Shown here: positions 23,059 to 34,290 of the stretch, piece after piece
How positions within the stretch are numbered: the first letter of the stretch is position 1
Layout of the letters: each line of letters begins with the position of its first letter
NCBI RefSeq assembly: GCF_023065955.2
Contig: NW_026623078.1
Span: 7,512,199 to 7,576,198 of the forward strand
Direction: 5' to 3'
Origin: Ursus arctos
Lineage: Eukaryota > Chordata > Mammalia > Carnivora > Ursidae
DNA: 64,000 nt
Translations under genes and position numbers: made by a program
Notes under the pieces: generated by a model
The model's input: the letters and a program-made list of their open reading frames with translations, nothing else
What the model was told of the DNA's origin: nothing
Database searches by the model: none

Positions 23059-23225
23059 GCGGTTTGCTGTGTCTCTTCTGAGAGAGCAGCAGTGGCCCTA
23101 TCCTAGCCTCTGTCTCAGAACAGAGAGATCGCTCTGTACTGAGCGGTTTGCTGTGTCTCTTCTGAGAGTCAGAGCAGCAGTGGCCCTATCCTAGCCTCTG
23201 TCTCAGAACAGAGAGTCCACTCTCC
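23059..23225. repeat. Tandem duplication (about 84 bp x 2) in the 5' UTR of element C
   Basis: The unit starting GCGGTTTGCTGTGTCTCTTC is present at 23059-23142 and again from 23143. Both hold GCAGTGGCCCTATCCTAGCC and CTGTCTCAGAACAGAGAG. Element B has one copy at about 21189-21275. The second unit keeps the GTCAGAGCAGCAG form while the first has lost a few bases. Confidence 0.88.
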
Positions 23226-23290
23226 ACTGAGCTCTCTTGGCCACTTTAACTCTGTTTCTGTCGGTGCTGCTAAAAACCCTGCAGCATCCT

Positions 23291-23550
23291 GTGTGGAAGA
23301 CTAAAGGTATTAAGACATCTCTTGAACATGACCAAAATGAGATCATGATAGGCTCCCCAGGAAACAGACTCTGAGATAGAATTTAGCTAGCAGGAGGCTT
23401 ATTAAAGAATGTTCTTGGGATCAACACCAGTGAAGCTTGTCCTGAGTGGTGGCAAGGGGAGTGGGGCTGTGCATTCCCCTGCCAGATTCTTAAAAGTTTA
23501 TTCAGAGGCTTCAAGGATTCAATCAGCTACACAGCCCAGGTAGTCTCCTA
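23291..23550. other. Unassigned spacer between two L1 elements
   Basis: About 260 bp with no similarity that I can see to the flanking L1s. It begins GTGTGGAAGACTAAAGGTAT and contains CCCAGGAAACAGACTCTGAG, a pattern found in some old LTRs, but this is not enough to name a family. Confidence 0.4.
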
Positions 23551-23689
23551 TAACTGGATGTTTTACCTCTTATTCCCCTTTATCTATTTTACCCAGTCCC
23601 CGGCGTACCTCTCCTTTGGCAACCACCAGTTCGTTCACTGTATTTAAGAGTCCATTATTTTGTTTATTTCTTTGTTTCTAGATTCCATA

Positions 23690-26600
23690 AGAATCATATG
23701 GTTTTTGTTTTTCTCTGACTTGTTTCACTTACCTTAGTACCTTCTAAGTCTATCCATGTTGTTGTAAATGGCAAGATCTTTTTTTTTTTTTGATGGAGTA
23801 ATATTCCTGCTGTGTTTATATATATATATCACATCTTCTTTATCCTTTCATCTGTCAGTGGATACTCTGGGTTGCTTACATAGTTTGGCTATTATTAATA
23901 ATGTTGCAATAAATATAGGGTTGCGTATATCTCTTTGAATTAGTGTTTTTGTTTTCTTTGGGTAAATACCCAGTAGTGGATTTATGGGGTCATATGGCAT
24001 TTCTGGTTTTAATTTTCTGTGGACCCTCGATAGTGTTTTCTGCAGTAGTTGTGCCAATTACATTCCCACCAGCAGTGCACAAGGGTTCCCTTTTTTCTGC
24101 ATCCTCCCCCAAACTTGTTTTTTTTTTTTGGCTCACTGGTGTGAGATGATAGCTCATTGGGGTTTTGATTTGCATTTTCCTGATGATGAGTGATGTTGAG
24201 CATCTTTTCATGTGTCTATTGGCCACCTGTATGTCTTCTTTGTAAAAATGTCTATTAAAGTCTATCAGCTACCATTGACTATGATGTTAGCTGTCCATTT
24301 TTTAATTGGGTTGTTTGGTTTTTTGGTGTTGAGTTGTATATGTTCTTTGTGTATTTTGGATACTAACCCTTTATTAGATATATCAATTGCAAATATTTTC
24401 TCTTATTTCCTGGGGTGCCTTTTGTTTAGTTGATGGTTGCCTTTATTGTGCAAAAGCTTTCATTTTGGTGTAATCCCAATAGTTTGTTTTTGCTTGAGTT
24501 TCCCTTGCCTCAGGAGACATATCTGGAAAAATGTTGCTAAGGCCAATGTCAGAAAAATTACTGCTTGTGTTTTCTTCTAGGATTTTTATGCTTTCACATC
24601 TCATATTTAGGTCTTGAATCCATTTTGAGTTTATTTTTCTGTATGGTGTAGAAAAATGGTCCAGTTTAATTCATTTACATGCAGCTGTTCACAGTTTTAC
24701 CAGTGCCAGTTGTTGAAGCGTCTGTCTTTTCTCCATCATATATTCTTTCCTTCTTTGTCATAGGTTAATTGACCATATAGGTTTGGGTTTATTTCTGGGC
24801 TATCTGTTCTGTTCCTTAAACTTATATGTCTGTTTTTGTACGAGTCTTATACTTTTTTGATGACTGGAGCTCTGTAGTATATCTTGGAATCTGGGATTAT
24901 GATACCTCCAGCTTTGCTCTTCTTTCTCAAGATTGCTTTGGCTATTTGGGGTGTTTTGTGTTTCCATGCAAATTTTAGAATTACTTGTCGTAGTTTATGA
25001 AAAATACTATTTCTTATTTGATAGGGATTGCATTGGATCTGTTGATTGCTTTGCATAGTATGGACATTTTAACAATATTTCTTGCAGTTCTGGAACATGG
25101 TACACCTCTGCATTTGTTTGTGTAATTTTCAATTTCTTTCATCTGTGTCATAAGAAGATAGGTCTGCCACCTCCTTGATTAAATTTGTTCCCAGGCATTT
25201 TATTCCTTTGGTGCAATTGTAAATGGGATTGTTTTATTAATTTTCCTTTTTGCAAGTTCGCTATTAGCATATAGAACTATAACAGATTTCTGTATATCAA
25301 TTTTGTATTCTGCAACATTACTGAATTCATTTATCAGTTCTCAGTTTTTAGTAGAGTCTAAGATTTTCTCTATGTAGTATTACATCTTTTGCAAGTAGTA
25401 ATAGTTTTACTTCTTTTACTTATCAATTTGGTTACATTTTTTTTTTCTTCTGATTGCTACAGCTACTTACAGTACTGTGTTCAGTAAAAGTGGTGAGTCA
25501 GCATCCGTATGTTGTTGATATTAGAGGAAAAGCTTTCAATTTTTTACCATTGATTATGATGTTAGCTGTTATCATATACGGCCTTTATTGTGTTGTAGTA
25601 TGTTCCCTCTTAACCCACTCTTTTGAGAGTTTTTATCATGAATGGACATTGTGTTTTGTCAAATGGTTATCTGCATCTATAATGAGGATCATATATTTTT
25701 TATCCTTTCTCTTGTTAATATGATGTATTATATTGATTTGCAAATATTGAACCCCCTTTATATCCCTGGAATAAATCTCATTTGATCATGGTTAATGTTT
25801 TTTTTAATGTACTGTTGAATTTAGTTTGCTTATATTTTGTTGAGGATTTTTGCATCTGTGTTTATCAGAGATAATGGCCTGTAGTTTTCTAGTTATGTAG
25901 TGTCTTTGTTTAGGTTTGGTATCATGGTAATGCTGCCTTTTAGAATGAGTCTAGAAATTTTTTTCCCCCTCTTTTTGTCTTGTATTCACCGGTGAAGGCA
26001 TCTCGTCCTGGACTTTGTTGGCAGTTTTTTTTTTTTTTTAATTACTAATTCAATTTTATTACTAGTAATTGGTCTGTTCAAATTTTGTATTCCTCATTCG
26101 GTTTGGGAAGGTTGTATGTTTTTATGAATTTATCCACTTTTTTCATTTTGTCCTATTTTTTGGCATATAAATTTTCATAATAGTCTCTTATAATCTTTTG
26201 TATTTCTGTGGTATTGGTTGTTATTTCTCCTCCTTTATTTCTGATTTTATTTATTTGATGAATCTGACCAAAGGTTTATTAATTTTGTTTTTCTTTCCGT
26301 AGAAGAAGCTGTTGATTTTATTGCTTTTCTATTGTTCTTTTTAGTCTCTGTTTCATTTATTTCTGTTCTAATTTTTATTATTTCTTTCCTTCTAGATTTT
26401 GGTCTTTATTTTTTATTTTTCTGTCTCCTTTAGGTGGAAGGTTAGGTTATTGTGATTTTTCTTTTTCTTGAGGTAGGCCTATATCACTATAAACTTCCTT
26501 CTTAGAAATGCTTTTCTGTTCCAGTGATTTGGACCATTGCATTTTCATTTTCATTTGTCTCTATTTATTTTATTTTTTTTAATTTCTTCTAATATCTTGG

Positions 26601-27365
26601 CTGACCTGTTAGTTGTTAGTAGCAAATTGTTTAGTCTCTATGTATATGTGTTGTTTCCAGATTTTTCTTGTAATTGATTTCTAGTTTTATACCATTGCAG
26701 TCAGAAAAGATATTTGATATAATTTCAATCTTCTTGAATTTGTTGACTTGTTTCATGGCCTAACGTGATCTATTCTAGAGAATGTTCCATGTACATTTGA
26801 AAAGAATGTGTTTTCTGCTGGATGGAATGTTCTGTATATCTATTAGGTCTGTCTGGTTTAATGTGTGGTTCAAAACCAAATCAATAAATTTTCTGTCTGG
26901 ATGATCTATTTATTGATGTAAGTGGGATGTTAAAATCCCCTACTATTATTATATTACTATAAATTTCTCCCTTTGTTAATATTTGCTTTATGTATTTAGG
27001 TGTTCCTACTTTGGGTGCGTAGGTATTTATAATTATTATATCCTCTTTTTGGATTGACCCCTTTGTCATTATGTGGTGTCCTTCTTTTCTCTTGTTATGG
27101 TTTTTGTCTTAAAGTCTGTTTTTTCTGGTATAAGTATTGCTGCCCAGCTTTTTTTTTTTTTTTTTTTTTTCCTGTTTCCATTTGCATGGTGTATTTCTTT
27201 CCATTCTTTTGCTTTTAGTCTGTATGTGTCTTTAGGTCTGAAGAGAGTCTCTTGAAGGCAATACATACATGGGTCTCATTTTTTTTATCCATTCAGTTAC
27301 CCTGTGTCTTTTGATTGGAACATCTAGTCCATTTACCTTCAAAGTAATTATTGATAGGTACGCAC
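23690..27365 (-). pseudogene. L1 ORF2 remnant of element D
   Basis: Fragments of every domain can be read on the minus strand. Endonuclease: LKAKEWKEIHHANGN at about 27200 and IIVGDFNIPLTSINRSSRQK at about 26900. Post-palm region: KFAWKHKTPQIAKAILRKKS, GGIIIPDSKIYYRA at 25056-24847. C-terminus: [16 protein letters not shown] at about 24100 and [20 protein letters not shown] at 23980. The FADD site is degraded (the region around 25380-25405 reads LAKDV-like). Many frame breaks. Confidence 0.88.
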
Positions 27366-27433
27366 TTACTGCCATTTTGCTAATTGTTTTTTGGTTGTTT
27401 TTGTAGTTCTTTGTTCCTTTCTTTTCCTTTCTT

Positions 27434-27451
27434 TGTGTGTGTGTGTGTGTG
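27434..27451. repeat. Short (TG)n tract in element D
   Basis: Nine TG units near the ORF1/ORF2 junction of the old L1. A small microsatellite. Confidence 0.75.
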
Positions 27452-27816
27452 GTTTGATGGCTTTCTTTAGTGTTACTCTTGGCTTTATTTCTCTTTCTCT
27501 TTTGCTTATCTATTATAGGTTTTTATTTATGCTTACCGTTGGGTTCATATGTAACATGTGGTATATTAAGTTGTTGGCCACTTAAGTTTGAACACATTCG
27601 AAAAGCACTAAAGTTTTACTTCCCCCTTCACATTTTATGTATATATTACTGTATTTTATATCTTTTTGTTCTGCATATTTAAATTTTGTAGATATAATTG
27701 ATTTGACTACTTTTCTATTTTACCCTCCATACTGGCTTTATAAGTGACTAATCTACTACCTTTACTATATGTTTGCTTTTACCTGGCTTGTATAACATTC
27801 TTCTAATGAGGGCTTT

Positions 27817-28010
27817 AAAAAAAAAATGTTTTATTTATTTATTTGTCAGAGAGAGAGAGAGCGAGAGAGCACAAGTAGGGGAAGCAGCAGGTAGAGGAAG
27901 GTGCAGGCTCCAATGAGTAAGCAGCCCAATGTGGGACTCGATCGCAGGACCCTGGGATCATGACCTGAGCTGAAGGCAGACACTTAACTGAGTGATCCAC
28001 CCAGACAACC
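27817..28010 (-). mobile_element. Can-SINE (SINEC), reverse, inside element D
   Basis: A-rich start then TTTTATTTATTTATTTGTCA, GA-rich tract, GACCCTGGGATCATGACCTG and a drifted inverted head (GATCCACCCAGACAACC). The target-site duplication CTAATGAGGGCTTT / CTAATGAGGGCCTT lies at 27803-27816 and 28011-28024. It inserted in the old L1 between ORF1 and ORF2. Confidence 0.95.
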
Positions 28011-28012
28011 CT

Positions 28013-28960
28013 AATGAGGGCCTTTTCATTCCACTCAGAATTTTCTTGAGCATTTTCTGCAAGACTGGTTTAGTTTTGATGCACTCCTTGTAACTTTTGT
28101 TTGTTTAGGAGATTCTATCTCTTCTATTCTAAATGTTAAAAGTTGATGTTAAGAAGAGTATTCTTGGATGCAGGGTTTTTCCTTTCAGCACTTTGAATAT
28201 ATCATGCCACTCTCTTGTGGCCTGCAATGTTTCTGTTGAAAATCAGTTTATAGCCTTATGGGGTTTCCCTTATAGGTAAACTGTTTTATTTTTTCTTGCT
28301 GCTTTTAAAATTCTTTCTATATCATTACTTTTTGTTATTTTAATTAGTATGTGTCTTGGGGTGGACCTTCTTGGGTTAATCTTGATGGTGGCTTTCTATG
28401 CTTCTTGGCCGTGGATATCTCTCTTTTCCTCTGAAAATGATAGTTTTCAGCTATTATTTCTTCAAAGAAGCATTCTGCCTTCTTTTCTCTCTTCTCCTTG
28501 GATCCCTGTAGTGCAAATGGGATGTTTGATGATGTCTTTGAGTTTCTATTATTCTTTTTTTATTTTTCCTCTTCAGCTTGATTGCTTTCCATTATCCTTT
28601 CTTCCAGATTGCTTATCTGGTCTTCTACCTCTTCTAATCTGCTATTGATTCCCTCTGGTGTATTTTTTTGTTCGTTTGTTTTAGTTTTTAAATTCTTTAT
28701 CTCTGACCGGTTCTTTTTTTATATTTTTGATCTCTTTGTTGACATTCTCACTGACTTCATCTACTCTTTTCTCAAATCCCATGAGTATCTTTATGACCAT
28801 TACTTTAAATTCTTTATCAGGCATATTGCTTATCTCCATTTCATTTAGCTCTTTTGTTGTGATTTTGTCTTATTCTTTCATTTGGGACATAGTCCTCTGT
28901 GTTTTCATTTTGTCTAACTCTCTGTGTTTATTTCAGTGTATTAGTGAGGTCAGCTACATA
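28013..28960 (-). pseudogene. L1 ORF1 remnant of element D
   Basis: Reverse-strand ORF1 by position and pattern. The plus strand reads TCTTCAAAGAAGCATTCTGC, GATTGCTTATCTGGTCTTCT, CATTGACTT-like and CTTTAAATTCTTTATCAGGC, which are inverted coiled-coil and RRM-region landmarks of old L1 ORF1. Frames are open only in short pieces. The Can-SINE at 27817-28010 lies at its downstream edge. Confidence 0.75.
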
Positions 28961-30212
28961 TCCTGGTCTGGAAAGTAGTGGCCTTGTGTAGAAGTCCTCT
29001 GGTGCTCTGTAGTGCAATCCCCTCTGGACACCAGAACCAGGCACTTCAGAAGTGTTTCCTGTGTGGACTGTTTATACCCTACTGTTCTGGCTGAGTTGCA
29101 TTTGCTTTCAGCCCAGGCAGCTGCAATGACCCACTTTGCCTGCTGTAGGTGTACTGGGCAGGGTTTGATTACTGTGCTGTTAAGAAGCCTCTCTGCTGTA
29201 GCTACTACTACCTTAATGCTGGGTAGGGCCAGCAGTCAGATTAGGTGTCTGCATTCAGCCTCTCTGCCACAGTTATGGTGTACCAAACAGCAGGGCTGAC
29301 TCCCTGTGCAGCTAGCTAAGATGCTTGGCTGATGGAACTGCAGGCATGTTGGTGTGTGGGGTTATCTTCCCTTTTCCCCAGGTCAAGAGTCGCTTTGGAG
29401 TTGCACTGGCCCTGGCTGCTTATAGGGTATATGGTGGGCAGAAACCACTTTGGAGAAAGCCTGCTGTATTCAGTATTTTGGATGGGGTGCGTTTGCAAGA
29501 TAGATGGAGATTGTGCATGTTGGCTCCTGCAAGTGTCCAGCTATGTAGGCTGGGGGAGGGTAAGAGAAACGGCACCCACCATCACTCTCTTGCCTACTGT
29601 TCCTTTCTATCAGTGAAGACCCCTGCCTCTCCAGCTCATGTTCTGAGATTAATAACAAGTCTCTTTCACATATACCCCTGGTAATTTGCAAACTGCTGCT
29701 TCCGTGCTGTGTCTTGGGCCAAGTTATTAATTATGCTAGCTTATTAAGACTGGGGACTTAGTTTCCTGTCAACTTTTGGCTTTCCTGTAGTTAAGCCTGA
29801 TGATTTTTTAAAGTACTTGGAGTTAAGCCCCATTGATTTTAAAAGCTCCCAAAGTTAAGTCCCAGTGGTTCTCAAAGCCACATATTATGAGGACTTGTCT
29901 TTCTAGTGCAGGTCCCTAATGCCGGGAGTACCTGGCATGGGATCTGATCATCTTGCTTCTTTGTGCTTGTCGTGGCCCTCCCATTTGTGATTAGTCTCAC
30001 CAGAGGGTTTGGTTCCCATTCTTGTCTCTGCCCCTTCTACCCTTTTCATTATGGCTTCTTCTGTACAATCAACTGTAGGAGGTCTGTTCTGCCATTTTTT
30101 AGACTGTTTTCAGAGTTAGTTGCATATATGTAGCTGTTATCTCAGTGTATTCATGCAATGGGGTAAGCTCAGCCTCCCTGTTTGCCATCTTACCTGAACT
30201 TCTCTATATGAT

Positions 30213-30454
30213 TATTTTCGTGTAGAATCATCTTAATATTAGGGAAGTAAACTCTCAAAGACCCATGATTGATAAATGGAGGAATTATCTGGACAGAGAG
30301 AAGGTCCTGGGATAGAAACAGATAGAATGACTGCCAACTCACGGCTTTTTCTTTGGCCTCACTGCTTTCCTCTCTAGAGTTTCTGCCATATGTTATCTAG
30401 TCATAACTATTTTTGGCTCCAGGTATCTGAGAGTAAGATTTTTCTAATATTCAG
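30213..30454. other. Unassigned sequence
   Basis: No gene or repeat family recognised next to the 5' end of element D. Confidence 0.4.
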
Positions 30455-30605
30455 GAAGAGACTGTAAATCCCTTCTCTTCATTAGTCTGACCTTTGACTC
30501 TACATTATCTGACCTTTGATTTATTTGTCATTCAATACCTACCACAGAGGTTGGCATGTGGTAGATACTTACCAGATGTTGACTGGATCAATGAATTGAT
30601 GAAGT
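30455..30605 (+). mobile_element. L2 LINE 3' fragment
   Basis: It ends with the L2-like series CCACAGAGGTTGGCATGTGG, TAGATACTTACCAG, GGATCAATGAATTGATGAA. This corresponds to the GCCTGGCACATAGTAGGTGC...AATGAATGA tail typical of L2. Old and diverged. Confidence 0.6.
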
Positions 30606-30629
30606 GGAGGGAAAAATAAAATTCTAGTA

Positions 30630-30790
30630 CATTTATTATATACTTAACCTGTCTGTAGCGGACACTATACTAGGTAATTTCATGTATATGGTTTGTTTTT
30701 TCTTAACAATCCAGGAACTTTGCTATTATTATCATCTCCATCTTAAAGAATGAAATGTGTAGAAGAGAGATTAAGTAAATTATAACAAAG
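30630..30790 (-). mobile_element. MIR SINE
   Basis: Inverted MIR landmarks: TACATTTATTATATACTTAA, GGACACTATACTAGGTAATT, TTGCTATTATTATCATCTCC and AGAGATTAAGTAAATTATAA. The tRNA-like end is missing. Confidence 0.75.
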
Positions 30791-31017
30791 AGAATTTACA
30801 GATTCCCAAGAAGAAACTCTGAGTGGAAATGGATTACTTGTGAGAATGTTTCACCATATGATGGCTAAGATTGGTGGTTCTAAACTACTTTTAAATTTGA
30901 TACATAGGAAGGATGACATTTAATATAATTTATGTGTCATACTTTGAAAGCTATGTACATTCCTGGTACTAACTAATAATTCATGTCTGACTTTGTCACT
31001 CAAGAAAGCCTATTGGA

Positions 31018-31231
31018 GGGGTGTCAGTGTGGCTCAGTCAGTTAAGTGTCCGCCTTCGGCTTGGGTCATAATCCCGGGGTCCTGGGATCGAGTCCCACAT
31101 CAGGCTCCTTGCTCAGCGGGGAGCCTGCTTCTCCCTCTGCCTCTGACTACCACTCCCCCTGGTTGTGCTCTCTCTCTCTCTGTGTCAAAGAAATAAAACC
31201 TTTAAAAAAAAATAAAAGAAAGATAGAAAGC
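31018..31231 (+). mobile_element. Can-SINE (SINEC), forward
   Basis: GGGTGTCAGTGTGGCTCAGT head, GTCCTGGGATCGAGTCCCAC, TGCTCAGCGGGGAGCCTGCT, CT-rich tract, AAATAAAACCTTT and A-rich tail. The target-site duplication AAGCCTATTGGA at 31006-31017 and 31232-31243 is perfect. The tail has grown into an AAAGAAAGATAGAAAG pattern. Frames at 30993-31249 are SINE-derived. Confidence 0.97.
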
Positions 31232-31243
31232 AAGCCTATTGGA

Positions 31244-32029
31244 ATGTAAGGGAGAATGTGTGATGTGATTCTACTCCAATTTCTTAAATAAGGGGGCAAA
31301 TGTGAACCTATGAACTGTATTATTAAAGGCCATATCTTACATTTCTTCACTGCTGTTGACCACATCTTACATCATATTATTATGGTTGAGGATTGCTGGT
31401 TTAAGTGAATGTTTAAATTTGAAAGCAGTAGTATACCATTGAGAAACAACTTTCTTATAAATTGGTTCTTATTTTAAGGTCACAGGTATTAAAAGCAATG
31501 TGAAGAAACTAGGTGAGTTCAGAGAGGAAACAGAGTTGGGTTTTGAAGACTGAATAAGATTTCATAAAGTAGGAAATGTGGTAATGAGTTAGAGATAAAG
31601 AGGCATATTTAAGTATCTTTGCAAACGGGAGTATAAGAATTTAGGGTGGAGAAGATGTTTCAAGATAAAATTATAAAGGTTGTTTGGGGCAAGATTGTTA
31701 AAGGACCTGAGGATGTGGATTTAAGTTTTTGGGGTTTGGCTGGGTGTGGCACAGTAGGCTCCTACCAAGAATTATATGTGGGTCTCAAACTCAGATGGCT
31801 ATGCAGATCAGGCAGATAGCGTGAATGTGTAAAGCAGACTGACATAGAAGTTGGGAGTGGTAGGGGCTGTGATATAATGGAGAAAATATGTTTATGTAAA
31901 GGTAGCAGTAGTTCTAACTGTTGTGTTACAGGAACAACTAAACTTATATCTAAACTTTCTTATTCTCTAGGAGAAGATAGGAATTAAGATTCATATGTGT
32001 GGTTTCCCATGTGTAAAATACACCTGTTA
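31244..32029. other. Unassigned non-coding sequence
   Basis: No gene or definite repeat recognised. The part from 31540 to 31780 (AAAGAGGCATATTTAAG, GGTTGTTTGGGGCAAGATTG) may be an old repeat, but I cannot assign it. Confidence 0.4.
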
Positions 32030-32203
32030 CAACACACCTGTTAGAATGGCTGAAAAAACAACGAAAACCAAACAACTTGATGGCAACTAGTGCTAATGAG
32101 AATGAGGAGTAACTGGAATGCTGACACATTTCTTTTGGGAATACAAAATCATGCCTCTACTTTGGAAAACAGTGTGGCATTTTCTTAAAAAGTTAAGGAT
32201 ATA
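32030..32203 (+). mobile_element. Ancient L1ME-type 3' segment G, left half
   Basis: An end-of-ORF2 pattern: ACACCTGTTAGAATGGCTGA, AACTTGATGGCAACTAGTGC, TGGAAAACAGTGTGGCATTT, AAAGTTAAGGATAT. It is cut at 32203 by element F and continues at 39809, where ACCATATGACCCAATAGTCT follows exactly as expected in L1. This makes G the oldest layer in this stack. Confidence 0.85.
32193..32203. repeat. Target-site duplication, left copy, of L1 element F
   Basis: TTAAGGATATA, identical to 39809-39819. Together they define the ends of element F and show that it inserted into the older L1ME. Confidence 0.88.
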
Positions 32204-33399
32204 CTGATGAGTGATGTCAGCACCATGGCTATATGAGTCATTCCTCCTTTCTCTCGTCTTTTAACAAATAATTAGACATCCATTCACAAACAGAAGTGCC
32301 TTTGGCATCCATGCCCAGGGACCTGGGAGGTTTCTAGCCTATCTGTGCATCTGAAAATAAGCAAGATCTTGGTAAGGGCTATGGATTCAAGGAAGTCAGT
32401 GAACTTGCTCCATTCTGACTTGCCTGGTCAGGGAAAAAACTGTGGAGAGCATTTACCTGTGCAGATACCCTTTGGCAAGAGAGAATTTGTAGAAGTTTTT
32501 TTAGCTTAAGAGGATATTCCAGCACGGCTTGAGAGTGGTATAGAGACAGGTTTGCATGTAGAGGAGAGGGATGTACTCTGCCGAAGCCTTCTCTCTCCTC
32601 AAGGTGACACTGCATGAGGTAAGCTGTCTGTCAGTGGGGACTTCTGTAGAGGAGGTACAAAATGGTAAGTGAATACCCAGTTATCCTAGTTGTGTGTGTT
32701 GCAGCCAGATAAACCCATTTCTCTATACAGGCACCCTGATTTTGAGGCAGGACCTCCATGACATGGGGGAACAGAGGAGAAAGGGAAGGAAGCAGGTAAG
32801 AATATCAGAGAGGATTAAAGGAATGTGGTTCTTATTTTCTGCTTCAGTTCTTCAGTGGGAATTCTGCCCACAAGCTTTTATGAAGTATTCCACTTGAGGG
32901 TCTCCACACCAGGCACACAGGCATCCCCAGGGCCCTGAGTGCTAAACCCATACCTCTCTCAACTATTCGGCTAACTCCTTATATGTACTCCCAAGTGTTG
33001 CAATGAGAGCAGATAATCAGAAAAATCATCTAGGGTCAGTGGGCAGGGGGGAAACCACAAATTGGAGCTATAGCACTGCCTTCTGAAAAGTAAGAGATTT
33101 CCCGCACCCAGCCTTGATGAGTTATAAGAATAAGAGGAAACACAATGGTTAAGAATTCTGCCACAAGAGGGAGCAAGAAGAGTGGAGCAGCTCTAGCCAT
33201 GATAAACCTTTGAAACCCCAAGGAAGCAACATGAAGGAGCAGTACCACAATCTAAAGATAACCAACAAAAATAATTTGAGTGTGAAAGCAGCAACACAAA
33301 AATATAAAGAACTTAAAAAAAAAAAAAAAGGAAATATGCCCTCACCAAAAGTTATAAATCATTTTCCAACAGCTGAGCCCAAACACACAAAATACCGTG

Positions 33400-34290
33400 A
33401 TCTAGCTTAAAATTAAAAATAGCTGTATTGAAGAAATTCAACAAGCTACAAGAAAACTCAGAAAGGCAGTTCAATGACATTAGGAAAAAGATACATGAGA
33501 AAAATGAACTCTTTATGAAAGATCTAGAAACCATAAAGAAGAACCCATAGCAATCCTGGAGCTAAAGAACTCAGTGAATGAGGTGAAGAATACAATAGTA
33601 TCTGTAGAGTAGCGCAAATGCAAAATCAAATAAGTGAGTTAGAAGGTAGGAATTTGGTAAGAACCAAGTAGAAGAGAACAAAGAGAAAAGAATAAAAATG
33701 AATGAAAAAAGCCTATGTGATCTTATGGAACTCAATCAAAAGGGCAAACATCAAAATAATTAGGACTCCAGAAAGAGACAAGATGAAGGGAGCAGACATT
33801 TAATTAAAGAAATAATAGCTGAAAACTTTACAAGCCTGGGGGAAGACTTGACTATCTAAGTTCAAGAAGCTGATAGATTACCCTGTTATCTTGATGCCAA
33901 AAGACCTTCTTCCAGACATAGCATAATGAAACTACTAAAAATCAAAGATAAAGCATACTAAAGGTTGGGGGCAGGGGGTATAATCTACAAAGGAATCCCT
34001 GTTAGGTTATCAGTAGATATGTCAGCAGAAACCCTCTAGGCCAAGAGAGAGTGGACTGACATATTCAAAGTGCTGAAAGATAATTCACAGCCAGCAGTAC
34101 TCCATCTAATAAAGTTATCCTTCAGATATGAAGGATAGATAAAGACTTTCTCAGATGAACAAAAGCAGAAGCTCATCACCACTAGACTGTCTTACATAAA
34201 TGCTAAAAGGAGCTCCTCAAATGGAATAAAGAATACTGCTCAACAACATGAAAACGTAGGAAAGTACACAACATACTAGTAAAGGTGAAA
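33400..34290 (+). pseudogene. L1 ORF1 remnant of element F
   Basis: Old L1 ORF1 by pattern: TCAACAAGCTACAAGAAAAC, GCAATCCTGGAGCTAAAGAA, CATTTAATTAAAGAAATAAT, GACATATTCAAAGTGCTGAA, TTATCCTTCAGATATGAAGG and CTTTCTCAGATGAACAAAAG. Only very short frames survive. Old relatives that carry ORF1 alone (HAL1) share these landmarks, but ORF2 follows here, so this is a true L1. Confidence 0.78.

Larger units (their letters stand above)
21861..23290 (-). mobile_element. L1 element C, 5' part (continues 11701-15838)
   Basis: It resumes the element interrupted at 15838: the junction before ORF2, ORF1 in reverse and part of the 5' UTR. It aligns well with 19960-21340 of element B, for example CTGTATCACTCTTGGGGCCT against CTGTATCAGTCTTGGGGCCT. 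It stops at about 23290 where homology to B's 5' UTR ends (around 21340), so element C was 5'-truncated when it inserted. No target-site duplication for C could be found between 11690-11700 and 23290-23310. Confidence 0.92.
23555..30212 (-). mobile_element. Old L1 (L1M-type) element D, near full-length, reverse
   Basis: From left to right it shows the inverted 3' UTR (CTTTGGCAACCACCAGTTCG), ORF2 in reverse (23690-27365), the junction, ORF1 in reverse (about 28013-28960) and a long 5' UTR. The 5' UTR ends at TTTGCCATCTTACCTGAAC (about 30190-30210); on the minus strand this is the usual AAGATGGCAAAC-type L1 start. The 3' UTR is cut short and no poly-A is visible. It hosts one Can-SINE (27817-28010) and a 22-base T-run at 27149-27170. 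It is more diverged than elements B and C and belongs to an older L1 generation. Numerous stops are present. Confidence 0.9.

Noticed and set aside
23041..23225. Two-unit 84-bp repeat as a CRISPR-like or satellite array
   Set aside because: Only two adjoining units without unique spacers, both L1 5' UTR sequence. It is a simple tandem duplication in a eukaryotic genome.
29012..29691. GC-richer region with several overlapping frames on both strands as a possible exon or CpG island
   Set aside because: It lies in the 5' UTR of old L1 element D, which is naturally richer in GC, and the frames overlap on both strands without domain content.
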